From Diphasiastrum complanatum (Eukaryota > Streptophyta > Lycopodiopsida > Lycopodiales > Lycopodiaceae), in contig CM055111.1 in assembly GCA_029204225.1 (NCBI GenBank), forward strand, positions 47,757,470 to 47,821,469: a stretch of 64,000 nucleotides of DNA, written 5' to 3'. Under the pieces are notes generated by a model that had not been told where the DNA came from, searched no databases, and saw only the letters and a list, made by a program, of their open reading frames with translations. Positions 54,365 to 64,000 of the stretch are shown piece by piece (the first letter of the stretch is position 1; each line of letters starts with the position of its first letter). The position numbers were made by a program, and so were the translations under genes.

Positions 54365-55565
54365 CTCTCTCCCTTAAAGTAGAGTCTACTCTTTATACAG
54401 TCATATACATAGCTTTAAAGTCAACAAACTTTCTTTGATCTAAACTTATTAAAATTTTCTCTAACAAGTGGCTTAGTAAAAATATCAGCTAGTTGTTCTT
54501 CCGTACTAGAATGAACAACATGAATTTCATGACTCAATAGCCTCTCACGTATAAAGTGATACTGAATCTCAATGTGTTTGGTTCTCACATGGAACACTGG
54601 ATTCTTTACAAGCTGAATGCCACTCTGACTGTCGCTATGTATAGTTGTGGGATTTTTCTACTTCATGCCAACTTCTTCCAAGATTTGTCTCAACCATATA
54701 GCTTCCTGTGCTGCACTACACATTGCCTTATACTTTGTTTCTATGGTGGATAGAGCAATTGTACTTTGCTTCTTACTAGACCAAGAAAAGCAACTGCCAC
54801 AAAGCTGGAATAAATACCCTGTGGTGGATCTACGATCATCATAGTCACCTCCACAATCCGCATCCACATAGCCACACAACTCAGGTAAACCCTCATGCTT
54901 CTTGTAAATCAAGCCATAATTTAAAGTGCCTTTGACATAATGCAAAATGCGCTTAGATGTTTTCCAATGTATTTTCGTAGGTGCTGCCATAAACTGACTT
55001 ACAATACCAACAGCATAGCATATATCCGGTCTAGTCGTGGTAAGGTAAATCAAGCTCCCTACTAACTGCCTATATAGCGTAGCATCAAATGGCTATGACT
55101 CATCAAGCTTAGAAAGCTTTTTACCTGGTTCAATAGGAGTATTCATTCGTTTGCAATCCTGCAACTTGAACTTGTGCAACAACTCTTTGACATACTTCAC
55201 CTGTGTTAAACCCACTTTGTGTCGTTTTTGCCACACCTCTACTCCAAGGCAATAATGCATCAGACTGAGATCTGTCATCTCAAATTGTTCCATGAGGTCT
55301 TTCTTGATCATGTCTATCATCTCTTGATTATTTCCCGTAATAATCAAGTCATCAACATAAAGAGCAATCAAAGCAACCATACCATCAAAGCATAAGACAT
55401 ACAGACGGATTTGACGTCTCGAACTGCTCTTTTAGCACATCTTATGTCTATTTGGGTGTAACAACATCACAAATGTGGGTAATGATGTGATCCTTCATTG
55501 ACAAGTTAATGAAGGTCAAAGTTTTCCTCACCTTCTTGTCGAACACTTTGATGTCCACTTCATTT
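54365..55565 (-). pseudogene. Copia D: gag fragment joined to RT/RNase H
   Basis: Minus strand. 55565-55425 carries a decayed gag piece (KVRKTLTFINLSMKDHIITH). It is followed directly by RT from RLYVLCFDGMVALIALYVDD, with the catalytic YVDD present, then QLMHYCLGVEVWQ-type sequence, MNTPIEPGKKLSK, a frame break near 55085, and RNase H (TTRPDICYAVGIVSQFM, YVDADCGGDYDDRRST, STIETKYKAM) ending in LADIFTKPLVREN near 54440. Protease, integrase and the N-terminal half of RT are deleted. Ala-Glu in the usual SxAEAEY motif is altered to ETKY. Confidence 0.85.
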
Positions 55566-56496
55566 GGCAGCCTTCTCTCATCACCTGTGATGACTTCTCA
55601 CACGTCTTTCTCCATCAAAATTGTTTTTTATTTTGAATTTTCACACTGCATAAATGGAAATCCCGTTCAATTTGTTACTTTCACTCAAAATGGACTCTCC
55701 CATGTTTATCATCCCAAAATTGCTTGAAACTTCTGCCGTAGGCTAAAAGCAGAAAATAATGACCTGCACTTTTTCCCTTACCAGGCCACCCACCGCTTTT
55801 CCAACAAATTGAAAGCCAAATCGGTGTCGCCTTCCGAAATGCACTTTGTCGTCAACTCCCAACTACGTGCCCAATGGAATGGCAAAATCACTTTTGGCGC
55901 ACTCTGAACACTTTCTGCACTGCAATCACTCTGTTTTGTTCTACCGTACTTGTAGGTATAGTCCGGGTACCCTTCGTTTGGAGTCTTTAGTCTTTCGTTT
56001 GGTTCAAAACAAATAAAGGAGGCAAAATTAACAACTTTTTCACTTTTTGAACTAATTCTTCAATTTGAAGAGAGTTCAACTTTCAGTGAATTTGGACCCA
56101 ACTCAACTTTCAATATGAAGATTTTTATTGAAGTTGAAGCTTATTTTTCCTTTCAACACTCTTCAGGCCCTCTTCAAACCAATCCAATGGTTTTTGCAAG
56201 TTAGATGGCCCAGATTTCTCCTTGAGGACATTATCTTGGCCCTTGATTTATTGGCCTTTCATCCTACGGTGATGCACGATCTGGCACGCTAATGGTAGTC
56301 CCTCCAACCGCTGGCCCACCTAAGCATACTACTTGTCTCTTCCGGTTGACTACGCACAACCTGTCTGCACCTTCTCCACGAGCTTCCTATGGCCGCCCTC
56401 TGAAAGGCTGATTCAGCTCCTTGCTGCTCCTCGTGCTCTCTATGGCTAGTCACGGCCTTATGTCTACTAGGTCACCCTCCTATTGCGCCCAGCTAT
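55566..56496. other. Unassigned DNA
   Basis: About 930 bp without a domain or clear repeat. The open stretch 55509-55727 (+) is antisense to decayed gag and not credible. Confidence 0.4.
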
Positions 56497-57312
56497 TGTA
56501 GGGTCTTCTATCCGACATTGTAATAGCCCTCCGGCCTTTCAACAAGGGTTAGTTCACTAGATAGGCACCTAACTATGCATAGATGTTACTTTTAGTTAGT
56601 TCTCTACTGTTTGTCTAACTCTACCTCCCCTAACACTACTCACACTAACTCTACTCCCCTAACTAACTTCGTCATGATTGTTGGTGAAAAGAAAGGGTAG
56701 AATAGAAGAGGAAGAAGAAGGAGAAGAGAGAAAGATAGAGAGATGAGATGGAGGTTAGCTCAAATGCTCAAATTCATTACTTATGGAAAAACCTTAACTA
56801 GCATAAACAAAAAGCATGGGAAATGGAAATAACAAGCAAACCACAACAATAGCATAAGCAAGAGTGATTAGCAAATGAGAATGCTTGAGCTCCCAAAATG
56901 ATAGAGTCTCCTCTTCTCTATTAAGCATGGAAAAAGAGTACAAATGATGCCATTTTATAAAATGGGGAAGGCCCTTGCTGCAAATCCTATTGGCTAATAT
57001 TTATATTGATCCTATTTATTCATCTTGGACCCAACTTGATCCAAGGGTCCACAAAAAGTACATTGAAATTCACAAGATTCATGTGAGTCCCAATTTGGAC
57101 CCAACTCTAAAAAAGTAATCTCTAAGTTTAAAATTGACCTTGGGCCTCAAGGTTTATTTTACTTACAAAGGTCCCAAGCCTATTATTTTAATCACACCTT
57201 AGCTTGCGTGCTCATTGGGCCATGGGCTTATACTCGTAGGATGCCATGCCCTCACAACACATTTTATTGGTCAATTTTATTTATTTACAATTCGTTGGGA
57301 ATACCCCCAACA
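56497..57312 (-). mobile_element. Family G LTR, copy 2 (816 bp)
   Basis: On the minus strand it starts TGTTGGGGGTATTCCC at 57312 and ends AGACCCTACA at 56497. It has the same length and termini as 23355-24170. The TATA region is changed to a TTTATAAAATGGCATC context near 56955. Outer flanks differ from copy 1. Confidence 0.7.
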
Positions 57313-60180
<2,868 letters not shown>

Positions 60181-60404
60181 ACAAAAGGTTTGATCAAAGT
60201 TTTTGCCTGATGATGGGAGATGGGCTGACGGTCACCGGACATAATGCCAATGGTGACCATCGAGTTTGTGTTAATCCTGACCTTGTACGTGGTACCTTGG
60301 TACAGGAAATGGAAGTGTGTCTTTGAAGTGTCCCAAGTGGCGTAAGCGTGAAGGGCAAGGCCCATGTTAATCTCAGAATGGAAAAGCGCTAGAAAAAAAT
60401 CCAT
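60181..60404 (-). pseudogene. Family G post-spacer ORF, copy 2: N-terminal part
   Basis: Minus strand: MDFFLALFHSEINMGLALHA, YATWDTSKTHFHFLYQGTTY and GIMSGDRQPISHHQAKTLIK match 20461-20680 nearly codon for codon. After TLIKPFVTSS the sequence diverges. Confidence 0.75.
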
Positions 60405-61692
60405 TGCCTCAAGAAGTGGGCCGGCTGTCTGAAGTCATGGTTGAATCAGAGCGTTAGAGGGTAAGGGCCAAATCTATGTGGCTAAGGGGATTTCACGTCG
60501 GATCACCTGCTTGGTGCCAGAGTCATGAGAAGGCCATGTTAGCAGTGATAGTTAAAGGGCAAAAAAGTAGAAAAAATTGTAGAAAAGATAAAAACGTGTG
60601 GAAACGACAAAAAAATGTGAATAACGAGTGTTGGATGGCTAGAACTATAGTTCAGAGCGCAGATCTGTATTCAGTATAAGCAGATGATAGCTTGTAGGAA
60701 GTTTGGTCTCAAACAGAGAACTTGAAAATTTTAGTGAAAATTTGAATAAAGTTTCGCCAGCAAAGGTGACAAATGACTCGAAATCAGCCCTTATATAGCG
60801 AAATTTAGAGTGCGTATTAGGTCAAATCCACTTTCCCTTATTCAGTTCCACCCAAATTTTGGCTGGGACTTTCTTCACAAAATTCTAAGACCTCAGGGAA
60901 GTCTGCGAGAGTTCAGAAGGTGATTTGACTGCCCTGCGAAGGTTTTGTGAGGGTTCAACTCTCGTAGGAAGTCATCTCTCGCACAACATATTCATGTGAT
61001 TGCATTTTCAAGATCAGAACATGTAGGCAGACTAATTTCACTGCTCTAATTCCATTTAGACACCTTGCGAGGGTTTGTAGGATGATCTTGATGCTCTGCG
61101 GGGGTTTTGAAGATTCAGCTTTTGAGAACCCTCGCACACACTAAAAAATGATGATTCCTCCATCAGGAACTATCACGGATATGTTTATAGATGCATCTGG
61201 GTCAAATCTAGTGACTGTCCAAGTTTCAAGAGCTATCTCCCAGGAGGTCTCCAAAAATCATGAAAAACGTGCTCTTGTAGAGTGTTTTTTGACGAGATCT
61301 TGAGATTTTCTGATTCTTACTTTTACAAACTGGTAATCAGCTTCATCCATGCTTGATTTGACTGTTGGTAGTTCTCTAAAAGTTCTGATGGATATTTGAT
61401 AGCAGATCCATCAGTTATGGTTGAATTTGCCCTTAATTTGCCATAGTTACTGAGATCGAGGTCCCTGATCTACAAATTTAGGAGCCTTATTGGCATAATC
61501 TGATGATCTGCTTCCTTCTTGATCCCATTTGGATCTGGATTTCCCTTGGACCCTGATGGATTTCCCTGATCTTGCCAGATCTAGCCGAATTTTGATGGAT
61601 CTAGCTTGATTTGAGTTAATCTTCCTAGATCTAGTGGTGATGGTCTATCAGAATAGCTTTTTGTAACGTGCCACCACCAATCTGGATCTATC
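60405..61692 (-). mobile_element. Family G spacer or LTR, copy 2
   Basis: Inverse complement of 19141-20357, with the TATA element CTTATATA (plus strand 60790-60797), the CTCGCAG-type words and the GGCACCAAGCAGGTGATC word near 60500-60515 preserved. It connects the integrase end (61693) with the post-spacer ORF. Confidence 0.6.
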
Positions 61693-62885
61693 TCACTGTG
61701 GTGGCCGGTACTTGTGCAACCGGCTGTCATTGATGGGTGTATTGAATGGTGTCCCATCTAGCTTCTCTAAATTCACATCTCCATGATTATGAATTTCCTT
61801 GATCCGATAAGGACCTTCGCCTGTGAATTTTAATTTTCCCTTGATCACCTTGGTTTTATACATCAGGACCAGATCTCCAGAGCGAAGATTCTTCTTTTGT
61901 AACCTGCGATCGTGCCATGCTTTGCATCTTTCTTTTTCAACTGCCAGTGCACGCACAACTAGTAAGCGTGTTTCACAGAGTTTATGCAGAGCTTCGTGGT
62001 GTAGTTGTAGAGATTTGGATTCATTAAGTCGTTGTGTTGTGGCAATCCTTAATGAAGGGACTAAAAACTCTACTGGCATCACAGCATCCTGACCATATTC
62101 CATTGGAAAGGTGCTTGATCAGTACTTCCCTTATATGTTGTCCTGAATGCCCACAGAGCAGCATGCAACTTATGTTCCCAATTTGATCTGCTAGCATCAA
62201 CTGTTTTTGTGAGCACACTACACAGGATCTTATTGGATGATTTTGCTTGTCCATTTCCATGAGGATAATAAGGCGTACTGGTTCTATGGATCACGAAGAA
62301 TTCCTCCAATAGGACCTTGATGGTCTCATTGACAAAATGACTTTCGCTGACTAGCTCCATCGAGCATCCAAAGCATATTTTTATAAAGGAACTTGGCAGT
62401 GGTCCTAGCATCAGCTACTCTTACTGCCTTGGCTTCGACCCACTTGGTGAGATAGTCGGTAGCTACGATTATGTATTGAGCATCGGTACTTCTTGCTGTA
62501 GGGTGAATTGGACCGATGTAATCCGATTCCCACTTTTTGAATGGTGCTTGGGCTAAGACCAGGTGCAGTAAGTCATAATTCAATCTCGTTGGTCTCCTCG
62601 CCCTTTGGCACACATCGCACTTTCTCAAGTATTCCTCCGTATCCTTATGAATCGTTGGCCACCAACATCCTGATTGCAGGATCTTGCGAACTGTAATGTC
62701 GGATGCAAAATGGTCTCCACCCATGCCTTCATGTGAAAGCAAAATGATTTGGGTGGCCTCATGAGGGAGAATAGACCGCCGAAGAATCCCATCTAGTCCT
62801 CTTCGATACAACTGGCCGACAATCAGTTGATAAGGTCTAGCCTTCAGGATCAATTTTCGTTGATCCGCCTTTGGTAGTGATTTAT
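61693..62885 (-). pseudogene. Family G, copy 2: end of RNase H linker and integrase (inner)
   Basis: Minus strand: LPKADQRKLILKARPYQLIV and GQLYRRGLDGILRRSILPHE lead into the zinc module SHEGMGGDHFASDITVRKIL...CDVCQRARRP. The core follows (WESDYIGPIHPTARSTDAQY), then a break near 62350 where the SDQGSHF-type motif is disturbed (LVSESHFVNE), and the C-terminus MPVEFLVPSLRIATTQRLNE...WHDRRLQKKNLRSGDLVLMY. The C-terminal 136 codons are open. Confidence 0.85.
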
Positions 62886-63002
62886 CTAGCTGAATCTTGA
62901 TGGATTTAGCTTGATTTGGCTTGATTTTCTTAGATCTAGCGGTGATGGCTGAGTAGATTAGCTTTTTGTAACGTGCCACCCCCAATCTGGATCTGTCTCA
63001 CT
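62886..63002 (-). repeat. Truncated family G spacer start fused to pol
   Basis: About 110 bp starting GGGGGTGGCACGTTACAAAAAGC on the minus strand are homologous to the first part of the family G spacer (61690-61580). They then switch, after CAGCTAGAT near 62885, to the end of RNase H. This is the junction between the two integrase copies and shows that a large piece (spacer, ORF, LTR, leader, gag to RT) was deleted. Confidence 0.7.
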
Positions 63003-64000
63003 GTGGTGGCCAGTACTTGTGCAACCAGCTACCGTTGATGGGTGTGTCAAATGGCGTCCCATCTAGCTTTTCTAAGTTCACGGCTCCATGATTAAGAATT
63101 TTTTTGATCCTATAAGGACCTTCGCCAGTGAATCTTAACTTCCCCTTGATTGCCTTGATTTTCATACATCAAAACCAGATCTCCTGAACAAAGATCCTTC
63201 TTTTGTAATCTGCGATCATGCCAAGCTTTGCGTCTTTCCTTTTCAGCTGCCAGTGCATGCACAGCTAGTAAGCGTGTTTCACAGAGTTTATGCAGAGCTT
63301 TGTGACGTATCTGTAGAGATTTGGACTCATTAAGACATTGCGTGGTGGCAATCCTTAATGAAGGAACTAAAAACTCTACTGGCATCACAGCATCCTGATC
63401 ATATACCAATTGGAAGGATGTTTGATCAGTGCTCCCTTTATATGTTGTCCTGAATGCCCACAGTGCAACATACAACTTGTGTTCCCAATCTGATCTACTA
63501 GCTTCAACTGTTTTTGTGAGCACGCTACACAAGATCTTATTGGATGATTCTACTTGCCCATTACCCCGAGGATAATAAGGCATACTGGTTTTGTGGATCA
63601 CGAAGTATTCCTCCAATAGGACCTTGATGGTCTTGTTGATGAAATGGCTTCCGCAATCACTGACTAGTTCCACCGGGCATCCGAAGCGCACAATGATATT
63701 TTCATACAGGAACTTGGCAGTGGTCCTAGCATCAGCTACTCTTACTGCCTTGACTTTGACCCATTTGGTGAGGTAGTCTGTGGCTACGATTATGTATCGA
63801 GCCTGGGAACTCCTTGCTGCAGGGTGAATTGGACCAATATAATCCAATCCCCATTTTTCGAACAGTGCTTGGGCTAAGACTGGGTGCAGTAGATCATAGT
63901 TCAATCTCGTTGGTCTTCGTGCCCTTTGCCAAACATCACACTTTTTCAAGGATTCCTCCGTATCTTTATGAATCGTTGGCCACCAACATCCTGATTGCAG
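63003..64000 (-). pseudogene. Family G, copy 2: integrase (outer), runs off the window
   Basis: Minus strand from the window end: CDVWQRARRPTRLNYDLLHP (the second Cys of the zinc pair reads Trp), WGLDYIGPIHPAARSSQARY, LVSDCGSHFINKTIKVLLEE, YYPRGNGQVESSNKILCSVL, then the C-terminal WHDRRLQKKDLCSGDLVLMY. A single-base shift at about 63170 breaks the frame before GKLKF-type sequence. The N-terminus lies outside the window. Confidence 0.85.

Overview
The window looks like heterochromatic or intergenic DNA from a large, repeat-rich land-plant genome. The evidence is Ty1/copia and Ty3/gypsy LTR retrotransposons of plant type (initiator-Met-tRNA primer sites TGGTATCAGAGC, DD35E integrases, retropepsins), GT-AG introns in the few gene-like stretches, long AG/CT microsatellites and many nested insertions. 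I cannot name the species. I see no rRNA, tRNA, CRISPR array or intact ordinary host gene.

Layout. 1-3130: inverted relics of Copia family B and a degenerate repeat field. 3235-3605: last two exons of an unidentified gene. 3971-5075: short repeats, twin CT microsatellites and a cluster of TGCCACGCGTGGCA-type palindromes. 5230-8030: decayed Ty3 pol (family 1) whose integrase is interrupted by a fold-back duplication. 8159-16021: a Ty3-like, pol-less element (family C) with about 1.9 kb LTR homology on each side of a gag-like region. 16022-18424: low-information DNA with degenerate repeats. 18425-24170: Ty3 family G (integrase, TATA-bearing spacer, post-spacer ORF, 816-bp LTR). 24599-25092: a decayed copy of gene family X. 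25517-33867: Copia B whose LTR is interrupted by a nearly complete Copia A element (26668-32451, TSD GAGAA) and by a 1078-bp solo LTR (32657-33734, TSD TCCCT). 35609-37010: an unidentified ORF, then a third Copia B LTR and leader.

The most interesting region is 38117-45422. It is bounded by 35-bp inverted repeats (34 of 35 identical) and holds four intron-bearing or intron-like genes, none a recognised transposase: X (+), Y (-), Z (+) and W (-). Gene Z joins, in one continuous frame, a histone H3/CENH3-like domain, a basic proline-rich linker and a Ulp1/C48-type cysteine protease split over three further exons. It carries three in-frame stops in the histone part and one before the catalytic Gln. 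Its upstream region has seven ACGTG cores, two pairs of which lie in 58-bp direct repeats. Family X occurs again at 24.6 kb, so this gene set is probably mobile.

The right third (45423-64000) is again Ty3-derived, now on the minus strand: a family-1-like pol with a spacer carrying twin 25-bp minisatellites and a divergent post-spacer ORF (45.6-50.4 kb), a Copia B gag fragment, an inverted copy of family C, a Copia LTR, a deleted Copia D, and a second family G element with two integrase copies head to tail. The order integrase, spacer, extra ORF recurs three times, which suggests a Ty3 lineage with an ORF downstream of pol, although an LTR-sharing tandem explains it too.
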